Origin: Pseudomonas sp. AB6
GTDB taxonomy: Bacteria > Pseudomonadota > Gammaproteobacteria > Pseudomonadales > Pseudomonadaceae
Reading direction: 5' to 3'
Length of the DNA stretch: 64,000 bases
NCBI RefSeq assembly: GCF_034314105.1
Contig: NZ_JAVIWJ010000001.1
Span: 4,262,001 to 4,326,000, forward strand
Shown here: piece by piece, positions 17,157 through 27,062 of the stretch
Layout: each line of letters starts with the position of its first letter
Numbering within the stretch: position 1 is the stretch's first letter
The notes under the pieces: model-generated
The model's input: the letters and a program-made list of their open reading frames with translations, nothing else
Told to the model about the DNA's origin: nothing
The model's database searches: none
Made by a program: the position numbers and the translations under genes

Positions 17157-17406
17157 GGGCAAAATCCTCTGATGGGTATGGGGCCGCTACGGCCTTAAAA
17201 TAGGCGTCAGGGTGGCGCTGTGCATGCGCCGGGTCAAGGGGTGTGCTCGCGATAGCGGGCTTTATGGATTGCGTATGGAGAGTGTGCTAAAAAGGCTCGG
17301 CACTTGAGCTTGGACCCCACTTATGCGGGGTTTAGCGGCAGATATTGGCTCGCTGACGCTGGGCACATTGCAGTAAATGATTCGCCGCGGCGATGGTAGA
17401 GCGCAC
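17157..17406. other. Divergent promoter region, gshB and pilG
   Basis: A 250-base gap that must contain the gshB promoter and the promoter of the pilGHIJ-chpAC operon. ACCCCAC-TTAT-GCGGGGT (17314-17331) is a small imperfect hairpin, followed on the plus strand by TTAGCG. I could not assign -10/-35 boxes with confidence. No RNA gene was seen. Confidence 0.4.
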
Positions 17407-17817
17407 ATGGAACAACACTCCAAAGCTTTGAAAGTGATGGTTATCGACGACTCGAAGACGATCCGCCGAACCGCCGAGACGCTGTTGAAAAACGTCGGTT
17501 GTGAAGTTATCACTGCAATTGACGGGTTTGACGCCTTAGCGAAGATCGCGGATAACCACCCCAGAATTATTTTCGTCGACATCATGATGCCGCGTCTGGA
17601 TGGCTATCAGACTTGCGCTTTGATCAAGAACAACCGGGCGTTCAAGTCAACGCCGGTGATCATGCTGTCTTCTAAGGATGGCTTGTTCGACAAGGCCAAG
17701 GGCCGGATCGTCGGTTCCGACCAGTTTCTGACGAAGCCTTTTAGCAAGGAAGAACTGCTGAACGCGATCAAGGCCCACGTGCCTGAATTTGTAGCAGTAG
17801 AACAACAAGTATCTTGA
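17407..17817 (+). CDS. pilG: PilG CheY-like response regulator
   Basis: Single-domain receiver (136 residues) of the Pil-Chp system; in P. aeruginosa phospho-PilG promotes pilus extension and polar signalling. The acidic pocket is VIDDSK (D14, D15), the phosphoacceptor is D58 in FVDIMMPRLDGY, and the conserved lysine is in LTKPF. The open frame runs ten codons further upstream; the ATG at 17407 is the conserved start. It leads the pilG-pilH-pilI-pilJ-chpA-chpC operon. Confidence 0.96.
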   Translation: MEQHSKALKVMVIDDSKTIRRTAETLLKNVGCEVITAIDGFDALAKIADNHPRIIFVDIMMPRLDGYQTCALIKNNRAFKSTPVIMLSSKDGLFDKAKGRIVGSDQFLTKPFSKEELLNAIKAHVPEFVAVEQQVS

Positions 17818-17868
17818 TGCCCTGTGACCTTGGCCGGTCACGGGCATCCATTGCATTTGGGGAACACC

Positions 17869-18234
17869 ATGGCTCGAGTTCTGATCGTCGACGATTCGCC
17901 GACTGAAATGTACAAACTCACCGGCATGCTGGAAAAGCACGGTCACTACGTCCTGAAAGCCGAGAACGGTGCTGATGGCGTTGCTCTGGCGCGCCAGGAA
18001 AAGCCTGATGCGGTATTGATGGACATCGTGATGCCCGGCCTCAACGGTTTTCAGGCGACTCGACAGTTGACCAAGGACCCCGACACGGCCTCGATCCCGG
18101 TGATCATCATCACCACCAAAGACCAAGAGACCGACAAGGTCTGGGGCACGCGTCAAGGTGCTCGCGATTACCTGACTAAACCGGTAGACGAAGAAACCCT
18201 GATTAAAACCCTGAACTCAGTGTTGGCAGGCTGA
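17869..18234 (+). CDS. pilH: PilH CheY-like response regulator
   Basis: Second single-domain receiver of the Pil-Chp pathway (121 residues); in P. aeruginosa it opposes PilG, probably as a phosphate sink or by favouring PilT-driven retraction. The pocket residues are in VLIVDDSP, the acceptor aspartate is D52 in LMDIVMPGLNGF, and the lysine is in YLTKPVDEE. The ATG at 17869 follows TTTGGGGAAC. It lies 51 bases after pilG and ten bases before pilI. Confidence 0.96.
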   Translation: MARVLIVDDSPTEMYKLTGMLEKHGHYVLKAENGADGVALARQEKPDAVLMDIVMPGLNGFQATRQLTKDPDTASIPVIIITTKDQETDKVWGTRQGARDYLTKPVDEETLIKTLNSVLAG

Positions 18235-18244
18235 AGGCGCCGTC

Positions 18245-18784
18245 ATGCCTGCGTCGAAAACTGCCTTTCAGCTGCTGCTTGAAATCGATCAGCGTTGTCG
18301 CTCGCTGGCTGCCGGCTTGCCATTGCAGGAGACCCGTCAGCAAGATTGGACCGGGATCGGCTTTCGTATGGGCGAGTACTGTTATGTGGCGCCCATGGGT
18401 GAAATTGGCGAGATCCTGCATGAGCCGCGTTATGCCGTATTGCCCGGGGTGAAGCCATGGGTCAAAGGCATTGCCAATTTGCGTGGACGATTACTGCCGA
18501 TCATGGATTTATGTGCTTTTTTCGGTCAAGACCTGTCGCCGCTGCGTAAACAACGGCGGGTATTAGTGATCGAGCATCAGGAAGTGTTTGCCGGTTTATT
18601 GGTAGATGAGGTGCTGGGAATGCAGCACTTCAATCAGCGCAGCCTCATGCCTGAACCGCCGATGGCGTTCGATGCTGGAGTTGCTCCATTTATTCGAGGG
18701 CAATTCTTGCGTGAACAGGCCTGGTGGGTTTTTAGCCCGCGTGCACTGGCTCAATCGCCAGGTTTTATGGATATAGCGCTTTAA
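18245..18784 (+). CDS. pilI: PilI CheW-like adaptor
   Basis: A 179-residue CheW-domain scaffold that couples the receptor PilJ to the ChpA kinase. The CheW fold shows in GEYCYVAPMGEIGEILHEP, the WVKGIANLRGRLLPIMDL strand-turn and the VDEVLGMQHF region. The gene begins ten bases after pilH and precedes pilJ by 71 bases. The second CheW-type protein of the system, ChpC, is encoded after chpA. Confidence 0.94.
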   Translation: MPASKTAFQLLLEIDQRCRSLAAGLPLQETRQQDWTGIGFRMGEYCYVAPMGEIGEILHEPRYAVLPGVKPWVKGIANLRGRLLPIMDLCAFFGQDLSPLRKQRRVLVIEHQEVFAGLLVDEVLGMQHFNQRSLMPEPPMAFDAGVAPFIRGQFLREQAWWVFSPRALAQSPGFMDIAL

Positions 18785-18855
18785 ACGGGAGGGCCTCGCC
18801 AGGCTCTTAACTTCAGGGACGCACACATGCAGTTGGTCCAGGCGGGGCCTGATAA

Positions 18856-20898
18856 ATGAGTAAGACAGGTAGGTCATTGGAAGGGATGCGCAGCCGATCG
18901 CAGATCGTTGTGCTGTTTGTCGCCCTGATCATTTTCATCATGTTGCTGTTCGCTAACTTCGCCTACCTCAGCACTCAGTCGAATTACGATAAGCAGTACA
19001 TCGGCCACGCGGGTGAATTACGCGTGTTATCACAACGTATCGCCAAAAACGCAAGCGAAGCGGCGGCGGGCAAGGCCGCGGCGTTCAAGCTACTGGCCGA
19101 TGCACGTAACGATTTTGATCAGCGTTGGATAGTGTTGAAAAAAGGCGATAAGGCTACCGGCCTGCCCCCGGCACCCCACGAAGTCAAAGACGAAATGCAG
19201 TCGGTGCAAAGGGATTGGGAGTCGTTACGCAAAAGCACTGATGTGATCATTTCCAGCGAACAGACAGTACTGTCCCTGCACCAAGTGGCGGCGACTCTGG
19301 CCGAAACCATTCCGCAGTTACAGGTCGAGTACGAAAAGGTTGTCGACAGCCTGCTGCAAAATCATGCGCCCGCCACTCAAGTGGTCGTCGCTCAGCGCCA
19401 ATCATTGCTGGCTGAGCGAATTCTTGGCTCGGTCAATACTGTCTTGTCCGGCGATGACGCAGCGGTTCAAGCCGCCGATGCGTTCGGTCGCGATGCAAGC
19501 CTGTTTGGCCGCGTGCTGAATGGCATGCTCGAAGGCAATGCGACGATGAAAATCGCCCAGGTTCAGGACCATGACGCTCGCGCCCGTCTGAGTGAAATCG
19601 CCGAGCTGTTTCAGTTTGTGTCCGGATCTGTGGATGAAATACTCGAAACGTCACCCGAGTTGTTTCAAGTCCGAGAGTCGGCCAGCAATATTTTCACCAG
19701 CTCACAAACGCTGCTGGAAGAGGCTTCGGTACTGACCAATGGCTTTGAACACCTGGCCAGCGGACGTGCAATGCACAGCATTGTGGGCTATGTGCTGGGC
19801 TTGCTGGCGCTGATGTCGATCATTTTGATTGGCATCGTGATGGTGCGGGAAACCAACCGGCAATTACGTGAAACCGCTGAGAAGAATGAGCGTAATCAGA
19901 CCGCGATCATGCGTCTGCTCGATGAAATCGAAAACCTTGCCGACGGTGACCTGCGCGTTGCGGCCTCGGTAACTGAGGATTTCACAGGTGCCATCGCCGA
20001 CTCCATCAACTATTCCATCGACCAGTTGCGGGATTTGGTGGGAACCATCAATTTAACCGCTGAGCAAGTGGCGTCTGCCGTCGAGAATACCCAGACCACC
20101 GCCATGCAATTGGCCGCTGCATCCGAACATCAAGCGCTGCAAATCGCCGCTGCTTCGACCGCAATCAACAACATGGCACTGTCCATCGACGAAGTGTCAG
20201 CCAATGCATCAGAATCTTCAGCCGTGGCTGAGCGTTCGGTGACCATTGCTAATAAAGGCAACGAGGTGGTGCACAACACCATTACCGGTATGGACAATAT
20301 CCGCGAGCAAATCCAGGACACCTCAAAACGGATCAAGCGCTTGGGCGAGTCCTCTCAGGAGATTGGCGATATCGTTAGCTTGATCGATGACATTGCCGAT
20401 CAGACTAATATTTTGGCGTTGAACGCGGCCATTCAGGCGTCCATGGCCGGTGATGCCGGGCGCGGTTTTGCGGTGGTAGCGGATGAGGTGCAGCGGCTGG
20501 CGGAGCGTTCTTCGTCAGCCACCAAGCAAATTGAAACCTTGGTCCGGGCCATTCAGAACGACACCAACGAAGCGGTGATTTCCATGGAGCAAACCACCAG
20601 TGAAGTGGTGCGCGGCGCCCGACTGGCGCAGGATGCCGGAGTGGCCCTCGAAGAAATCGAAGGTGTATCAAAAAACCTCGCGGCGCTGATCGAAAGCATC
20701 ACCAACGCGGCGCGGCAACAGGCGTCGTCGGCGGGGCAGATTTCCCAGACCATGGCGGTGATTCAACAGACCACCACGCAAACCACATCGGGCACCGCTG
20801 CCACTGCGGAGAGCATTGGCAACCTGGCGAAAATGGCCAGCGAAATGCGCCGTTCAGTATCAGGGTTTACCCTGCCGCCGTCGAACGAGGTGGGCTGA
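18856..20898 (+). CDS. pilJ: PilJ methyl-accepting chemotaxis receptor
   Basis: Inner-membrane receptor of the Pil-Chp system, reported in P. aeruginosa to respond to surface contact and interact with PilA. The 680-residue protein has a membrane helix at about residues 17-37, a periplasmic region with two PilJ-type helical modules each containing a LRVLSQRIAKNA or ERILGSV segment, a second helix at about 309-330, a HAMP-like linker and the MCP signalling hairpin tip (DIADQTNILALNAAIQASMAGD). The C-terminus ends without a CheR-docking pentapeptide. The methyltransferase gene pilK expected next is absent. Confidence 0.96.
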   Translation: MSKTGRSLEGMRSRSQIVVLFVALIIFIMLLFANFAYLSTQSNYDKQYIGHAGELRVLSQRIAKNASEAAAGKAAAFKLLADARNDFDQRWIVLKKGDKATGLPPAPHEVKDEMQSVQRDWESLRKSTDVIISSEQTVLSLHQVAATLAETIPQLQVEYEKVVDSLLQNHAPATQVVVAQRQSLLAERILGSVNTVLSGDDAAVQAADAFGRDASLFGRVLNGMLEGNATMKIAQVQDHDARARLSEIAELFQFVSGSVDEILETSPELFQVRESASNIFTSSQTLLEEASVLTNGFEHLASGRAMHSIVGYVLGLLALMSIILIGIVMVRETNRQLRETAEKNERNQTAIMRLLDEIENLADGDLRVAASVTEDFTGAIADSINYSIDQLRDLVGTINLTAEQVASAVENTQTTAMQLAAASEHQALQIAAASTAINNMALSIDEVSANASESSAVAERSVTIANKGNEVVHNTITGMDNIREQIQDTSKRIKRLGESSQEIGDIVSLIDDIADQTNILALNAAIQASMAGDAGRGFAVVADEVQRLAERSSSATKQIETLVRAIQNDTNEAVISMEQTTSEVVRGARLAQDAGVALEEIEGVSKNLAALIESITNAARQQASSAGQISQTMAVIQQTTTQTTSGTAATAESIGNLAKMASEMRRSVSGFTLPPSNEVG

Positions 20899-20915
20899 AT
20901 TGAAACTGTAGCCCT

Positions 20916-20997
20916 AGGGGCGAATTCATTCGCCAATACGGTGCAACAAGCAGACACGATGCTGAATGTATCCACGCCTTCGCGAATGAATTCGCTC
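20916..20997. repeat. Long inverted repeat, GAATTCATTCG family, copy 2
   Basis: Arms GGGGCGAATTCATTCG (about 20917-20932) and CGAATGAATTCGCTCC (about 20982-20997) are inverted with one mismatch around roughly 50 bases. It shares the core and overall layout with the element at 16106-16192. It occupies the pilJ-chpA gap, where pilK lies in P. aeruginosa, and must be transcribed if the operon is continuous. Confidence 0.82.
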
Positions 20998-21053
20998 CCA
21001 CGGGGATAGCGGTGAACCCAAGATGAAGCGTTTAAGCAAAGACTGGAGTTGTC

Positions 21054-24000
21054 ATGGTTGATCGGCACGACTATGTGGCCCTGGAGTGGGTCAAAGGCGA
21101 AATTGCCGAAACGCTGAAACTGGCCCGCCAGGCTCTGGAAGCGTTTGTTGCTGAGCCTCACGAGCCAGCTATGGTTGAGTGCCTAAGCTACGTGCATCAG
21201 GTGCATGGCAGCCTGCAAATGATCGAATTCTACGGTGCAGCCCTGCTCGCCGAAGAAATCGAACAACTGGCGCTGGCGCTGCAGCAAGGTCGCGCCGCGC
21301 AACAGACTGAAGCTGTGCAGTTGCTGCTACAAGCGATGACCCAGTTACCCCTTTACCTGGACCGCATCCACTCTGCGCGGCGTGACCTGCCCTTGTTGGT
21401 ATTGCCACTGCTCAACGACCTGCGCAGCGCTCGGGGCGAAAGCCTATTGTCGGAAACCAGCCTGTTCACCCCGCAGTTGCTCGCGGTCCCCGAACTTGAT
21501 GCCCAGGCACTGTTCGCTCTCCATACGCCAGATCTAGCGGCGTTGCTGCGCAAATTGCGGCAAATGCTACAAACGGCGTTGGTTGGTTTGCTGCGCGAGC
21601 AGGAGGTACAAACCAACCTCGGTTATATGGCCAAAGTGTTCGCCCGCCTTGAGGCGCTGTGTGAAAACGCACCCCTCGGACCGTTGTGGCAAATCGCGTC
21701 GGCGCTGGTTGAGACAATGGCGGACGGCCAGTTCACTAACAGCCCGGCGCTGCGCGGGTTGCTTAAAGAGTCCGACAAAGAACTCAAGCGCTTGCTGGAG
21801 CAAGGCATCAGCGGGATAAATCAGCCCGCGCCCGATGAGTTGCTCAAGAGCTTACTGTTTTACATCGCTAAATCTGATAGCCATGCGCCGCAGATGCTGC
21901 TGCTCAAAGAGCAATACGGACTCGACGAGGCGCTGCCTGATGCGGCAGTGGTTGATGAGGAGCGCGCTCGGTTTGCCGGCCCTGATCGTGACGCCATGCG
22001 TTCGGTGGTGGTCGCCTTATGCGAAGAATTGGTGCGGGTCAAAGAACGTCTCGATGGCTTTGTGCGTAGTGATCGCAAGCATGTCGGTGAGCTCACCAGC
22101 TTATTGCCGCCATTGCGTCAGATCGCAGATACCCTGGCTGTGCTGGGTTTCGGCCAGCCGCGCAAGGTCATTATTGATCAATTGGCCGTAGTTCAGCGCT
22201 TGGCTCAGGGGCAAAGCGAAGCCGATGACTCGGTGCTAATGGATGTGGCCGGTGCGTTGCTGTATGTCGAAGCTACGCTGGCCGGAATGGTCGGTCCGGT
22301 GGAACAGACCAGCCCTGAAGAAAGCCATCTGCCCACGACTGACCTGACTCAAATTCATCAGTTGGTGATCAAAGAAGCGCGCATTGGTTTGCAGCAAGCC
22401 AAAGACATGATCATCGATTACATCGACGCGTCGTGGGACCGCCAACGCTTGCAACCTTTGCCGGCACTGTTGGTTCAAGTACGCGGGGCGTTGGTGATGA
22501 TTCCGCTGGCGCGGGCGGCCAGCTTGATCGCTGCTTGCAACGATTACATTCAGTCTGAGTTATTGATGGACAGCGCCCCACCGACCTGGCTCCAGCTCGA
22601 TGGCTTGGCGGATGCCCTGACCAGCATTGAGTACTACTTGGAGCGCTTAGGTGAGGACCACGAAGCACCTGGCGAACACGTGTTAGACATGGCGCAAGCG
22701 AGCCTGACCCAGTTAGGTTATTCGCCAATCCCCAATGCAGCAATGGACGTGCCGCTGCTTGAAGAAATAATCACTCAGGATGAGTTACTGGAAATGAATG
22801 CTCGGCAAGCGTTGGTCAGCTCCACACGCACCTTGGCTGAAGTGCTTGCCAGTCCGCTCTCGGCGGTTAACCCGCCGGCGCAGCATGTGCCCACCAGCCT
22901 GCTGCCACCCCCAGTCGATGAAGAACGGGTGGATGACGAGTTGCTCTTCGTGTTTCTCGAAGAGACCGACGAAATGTTGGCGGCGCTGCACCTACATTTA
23001 CCGCAGTGGTTCAAGGACACCAGCAACACTGCCGCGCTTACCGAAGTGCGGCGAGCGTTTCACACCCTCAAAGGCAGCGGGCGCATGGTGCGCGCGCTAA
23101 TCCTGGCAGAGTTGGCCTGGTCGGTGGAGAACCTGCTAAACCGGGTAGTGGAAAAAAGTGTCCAGCCGGATCGGGACGTTCTGGGGGTGCTCAGTGACGT
23201 CTTGATGTTATTGCCAGCAATTATTCGTGAGTTTGCCGACAACGTTCAGCGTCAGCGTGAAGATGTGGACCTCCTGGCAGCGCGTGCCCATGCGATGGCC
23301 AAACGGGAACGGGTACCGGAAACTCCCGTCGTTTTGCCCGACCATGAGGACGGTGCTGAAGCGCTGGACCCCCAGTTGTTGGAAATTTTCCGGCAGGAAG
23401 CACGTAGCCATCTCGACACGCTCGACTGTTTCCTTCGACGCGCTACCGATACTGAAATACCAGCCATCAGCGATGGCCTGCAACGCGCGCTACACACGTT
23501 AAAGGGCAGCGCATACATGGCCGGCGTGGTGCCTGTTGCCGAACTGGCCAGCCCGCTGGACCAGTTAGTCCGTGAGTTTAAAGCCAACATGATCCCGTTT
23601 GGGCATGCGGAAATTCAATTGCTGCGCGCTGCCGAACCGCTGTTCAACCAAGGGCTGATGCAGCTCGACAGTGAGCCGCTCGCGGTTATTGCTGGTGCCG
23701 AGCACTACATCGCGAATGTCCTTGAACTGCTGCAACAGCGCTTGAAAACTGCGCTCAGCGCACCCAACAGCGGCCTGCGATTGAAGCGAAATCCGCAGCT
23801 GATTGCGTCTTTTCTGGCTGAAGGAATGGACATTCTGCTCGACGCTGAGAGCTTATTGCAGCGCTGGCGAGAACACCCTGGCGAGCGTCAGGAGCTCAGC
23901 GCGTTACTCGATGAATTAACCACCCTTGGCCACGGAGCACACCTGGCCGATTTACCGCAGGTCGATGCGTTATGCGAAGCGTTGCTCGACCTGTACGGAG

Positions 24001-27000
24001 CCGTGGAAGAAAGCAGCCTAGCGGTTAGCGAGCTGTTTTTTGAAGAGGCGGCGAGTGGTCATGACGCCTTGATCGATATGCTCGACCAAGTGGCGGCAGG
24101 TCAAGAAGTCCACCCCCGTCCTGAGCACATTCAAGCGCTGCGTGACTTGCTCGATCAAGCGCTCGACCCAAGTGCTATGGGTGTGATTAAAAACCATGGC
24201 AGCAGTCTCGTGCCAAGCATTACCGAGCTGAATGCGGCCACTGAGCGGCTCACGGCCCAACTGCCCAATGACAGCCTGACGAGTGAGGCTTCTGCGACCC
24301 CCAGCGGCATCGACGACGAGATTGTGGAAATCTTCCTCGAAGAAGCCGTGGATATTCTCGACAGTGCCGGAGATGCCTTGCGTCGCTGGTTGGATGATCC
24401 TGAAAACCCAATGCCGTTGTCGTCGCTACAGCGCGACTTGCACACCCTGAAGGGTGGGGCGCGCATGGCTGAAATCCGGCCGGTGGGTGATTTGGGTCAT
24501 GAGCTGGAGACGCTGTATGAAGGGTTGATTGATCGCCGCTTTAGCTATTCGCCAGAAATGGCCAGCCTGCTGCAGCGCAGCCACGACCTGCTTGCCGTTT
24601 TGCTGGAGCAATTGCAGGCCAATCAGCCGCTGACATGCCCTGCCCGACTGATCGAATCCATTCGTGCGTTTCGACAGGACAACATCGTCGTGCAAAGCCT
24701 GGAGCCCGAGATCAAGTCAGCGAAATCAGCCGTGGAAACCCTTCACGAAAGCGATCCTGAATTGTTGGAGATCTTTCTCGAAGAAGGTTTCGACATCCTT
24801 GAAAGCTCTGGTAGCGCGTTAGCTCGCTGGCAAGATGATCCGACCAATACCCTTGAAGTAGAAAACCTGCTGCGGGATTTGCACACGCTCAAGGGCGGTG
24901 CGCGGATGGTCGAAATCGCTCCTATTGGCGACCTTGCCCACGAGTTGGAGTTTCTCTATGAGGGATTGGCGGCTGGCTCCTTACACAGCCAGCCGCTGCT
25001 GATTAGTTTGCTGCAAAGTGGGCACGACTTTCTCGCCGACATGCTTGATGCAGTACGTGTGAATGAGCCATTGCCCAGCACCACCTTGTTGATCGACAGC
25101 ATCCACCGGTTCAGCCCTAACGGTGAATTGAGCGAGCGCTCTGCAAGCGTTGAACCAGACGTGGCCATCGAGCCGTTATCGCACGTTGTCCCGCAGATGG
25201 ACCCCGAAGCCGACCGTACGCCAACGGAAATGGTCAAGATAGCCGCTGAACAGTTGGAAAGCCTGGTCAATCTGGCAGGCGAGACATCGATTTTCCGCGG
25301 ACGCATCGAGCAGCAAGTCACCGACGTCGAAGTGACTTTGGCCGAAATGGAAACAACCATCGAACGTATGCGTGATCAGCTTCGACGTCTGGACATCGAA
25401 ACCCAAGGCCGAATCCTCAGCCGCGAACAGGTTCAGGCAGAGCGGTTGGGCTACGAAGAGTTCGATCCGCTGGAAATGGACCGTCATTCGCAATTGCAGC
25501 AGTTGTCGCGGGCCTTGTTCGAGTCGGCCTCCGACTTGCTGGACCTCAAAGAAACGCTCCACACCCGCAACCAGGATGCGCAACGGCTGTTGTCCCAGCA
25601 AGCTCGGGTTAATACCGAGTTGCAGGAAGGCTTGATGCGTACGCGTATGGTGCCGTTCGAACGCCTATTGCCGCGTTTGCGCCGGATCGTGCGGCAGGTT
25701 GCGGGGGAGCTGGATAAACAGGTTAATTTTGACGTCGGCAGTGCCGAAGGCGAGATGGACCGAAGCGTCCTGGAACGTATGGTCGCGCCGCTGGAGCATA
25801 TGCTCCGTAACGCCATCGATCACGGTCTGGAGAGCGCTGAGGAACGTCGGGCTGCGGGCAAGCCCGAAGAAGGCAGGATCAGTTTGAGCCTGGTCCACGA
25901 AGGCGGCGATATCGTTATTGAAATGCGTGATGACGGTGCTGGCGTGGATCTTAATGCGGTGCGAAGCAAGGCTATTAAGCGCGGCTTGATCGATGCAACG
26001 GCTGAGCTGAGTGATTATGAGCTGCTGCAATTCATCCTTCAGGCAGGGTTCTCTACTGCGGAAAAAGTCACTCAGATTTCCGGTCGTGGCGTAGGCATGG
26101 ACGTGGTTCACGCTGAGGTCAAACAGCTCGGCGGCTCAATGATTATTGACTCCAAACCGGGACGGGGCACGCGCTTTCAGATCCGGTTGCCCTTTACGGT
26201 GTCGGTCAACCGGGCGCTCATGGTTCAGTGTGGTGAGGAGCAGTACGCCGTACCATTGAACACCGTAGAAGGCATCGTGCGGGTCATGCCTCACGAATTG
26301 GAAGCCTGTTATCAATCAGATCCACCACGCTATCAATTTGCCGAACGCAGTTATGAATTGCGTTACCTCGGTGAATTATTGAATAACGGCCTGCCACCAA
26401 AGTTGCTCGGGCAGACCCAACCGCTGCCAGTCCTATTGGTGCGTGCGCACGACCATTGGGTCGCGGTGCAAGTCGACGCGCTGGCGGGCTCACGGGAAAT
26501 CGTGGTCAAAAGCCTGGGCGCACAGTTCGCGGGGTTGCAGGGTATTTCCGGCGCGACAATTCTAGGCGACGGCCGCGTGGTGTTCATTCTGGACTTGCTT
26601 GCCCATATTCGTGCATTAAATCTGCGGCTCTTGACCCAGCAAGCGGCGGGCCTTAGCGCACCGAAATACATCGAAGTGGAGCAGGTGCGACCGCTATTGG
26701 TCATGGTGGTTGATGATTCTGTAACGGTGCGCAAAGTGACCAGTCGCTTGCTCGAACGCAATGGTATGAACGTTCTCACCGCCAAAGACGGCATCGATGC
26801 CATGGCGCTGTTACAAGAAAATACGCCTGACGTACTGCTGCTGGACATCGAGATGCCGCGCATGGACGGCTTTGAAGTCGCCAGTCGAATTCGCGCTGAT
26901 CAACGCCTCAAAAAACTGCCGATCATCATGATCACCTCACGCTCGGGGCAAAAGCATCGCGACCACGCCATGACCATCGGCGTAAACGATTATCTGAGCA

Positions 27001-27062
27001 AGCCATATCAGGAGTCGGTGCTGCTGGAGAGCATTGCCCAATGGAGTCAGGTTCATGTCTAG
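21054..27062 (+). CDS. chpA: ChpA hybrid histidine kinase of the Pil-Chp system
   Basis: Giant CheA-like kinase controlling type IV pilus motility through PilG and PilH. The 2002 residues comprise a divergent N-terminal Hpt-like region (H48 in VHQVHGSLQM), then four clear phosphotransfer domains with HTLKG-type motifs at H670, H814, H1130 and H1277. These are followed by a dimerisation helix pair (about 1395-1530), the kinase domain (N-box around N1586, DDGAG at 1626-1630, GRGVGMD at 1677-1683), a CheW domain (about 1712-1855) and a C-terminal receiver with acceptor D1931 and K1983. As recalled, P. aeruginosa ChpA is about 2470 residues with more phosphotransfer domains, so this version is shorter. 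The last two Hpt domains are near duplicates. Confidence 0.96.
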   Translation: MVDRHDYVALEWVKGEIAETLKLARQALEAFVAEPHEPAMVECLSYVHQVHGSLQMIEFYGAALLAEEIEQLALALQQGRAAQQTEAVQLLLQAMTQLPLYLDRIHSARRDLPLLVLPLLNDLRSARGESLLSETSLFTPQLLAVPELDAQALFALHTPDLAALLRKLRQMLQTALVGLLREQEVQTNLGYMAKVFARLEALCENAPLGPLWQIASALVETMADGQFTNSPALRGLLKESDKELKRLLEQGISGINQPAPDELLKSLLFYIAKSDSHAPQMLLLKEQYGLDEALPDAAVVDEERARFAGPDRDAMRSVVVALCEELVRVKERLDGFVRSDRKHVGELTSLLPPLRQIADTLAVLGFGQPRKVIIDQLAVVQRLAQGQSEADDSVLMDVAGALLYVEATLAGMVGPVEQTSPEESHLPTTDLTQIHQLVIKEARIGLQQAKDMIIDYIDASWDRQRLQPLPALLVQVRGALVMIPLARAASLIAACNDYIQSELLMDSAPPTWLQLDGLADALTSIEYYLERLGEDHEAPGEHVLDMAQASLTQLGYSPIPNAAMDVPLLEEIITQDELLEMNARQALVSSTRTLAEVLASPLSAVNPPAQHVPTSLLPPPVDEERVDDELLFVFLEETDEMLAALHLHLPQWFKDTSNTAALTEVRRAFHTLKGSGRMVRALILAELAWSVENLLNRVVEKSVQPDRDVLGVLSDVLMLLPAIIREFADNVQRQREDVDLLAARAHAMAKRERVPETPVVLPDHEDGAEALDPQLLEIFRQEARSHLDTLDCFLRRATDTEIPAISDGLQRALHTLKGSAYMAGVVPVAELASPLDQLVREFKANMIPFGHAEIQLLRAAEPLFNQGLMQLDSEPLAVIAGAEHYIANVLELLQQRLKTALSAPNSGLRLKRNPQLIASFLAEGMDILLDAESLLQRWREHPGERQELSALLDELTTLGHGAHLADLPQVDALCEALLDLYGAVEESSLAVSELFFEEAASGHDALIDMLDQVAAGQEVHPRPEHIQALRDLLDQALDPSAMGVIKNHGSSLVPSITELNAATERLTAQLPNDSLTSEASATPSGIDDEIVEIFLEEAVDILDSAGDALRRWLDDPENPMPLSSLQRDLHTLKGGARMAEIRPVGDLGHELETLYEGLIDRRFSYSPEMASLLQRSHDLLAVLLEQLQANQPLTCPARLIESIRAFRQDNIVVQSLEPEIKSAKSAVETLHESDPELLEIFLEEGFDILESSGSALARWQDDPTNTLEVENLLRDLHTLKGGARMVEIAPIGDLAHELEFLYEGLAAGSLHSQPLLISLLQSGHDFLADMLDAVRVNEPLPSTTLLIDSIHRFSPNGELSERSASVEPDVAIEPLSHVVPQMDPEADRTPTEMVKIAAEQLESLVNLAGETSIFRGRIEQQVTDVEVTLAEMETTIERMRDQLRRLDIETQGRILSREQVQAERLGYEEFDPLEMDRHSQLQQLSRALFESASDLLDLKETLHTRNQDAQRLLSQQARVNTELQEGLMRTRMVPFERLLPRLRRIVRQVAGELDKQVNFDVGSAEGEMDRSVLERMVAPLEHMLRNAIDHGLESAEERRAAGKPEEGRISLSLVHEGGDIVIEMRDDGAGVDLNAVRSKAIKRGLIDATAELSDYELLQFILQAGFSTAEKVTQISGRGVGMDVVHAEVKQLGGSMIIDSKPGRGTRFQIRLPFTVSVNRALMVQCGEEQYAVPLNTVEGIVRVMPHELEACYQSDPPRYQFAERSYELRYLGELLNNGLPPKLLGQTQPLPVLLVRAHDHWVAVQVDALAGSREIVVKSLGAQFAGLQGISGATILGDGRVVFILDLLAHIRALNLRLLTQQAAGLSAPKYIEVEQVRPLLVMVVDDSVTVRKVTSRLLERNGMNVLTAKDGIDAMALLQENTPDVLLLDIEMPRMDGFEVASRIRADQRLKKLPIIMITSRSGQKHRDHAMTIGVNDYLSKPYQESVLLESIAQWSQVHV

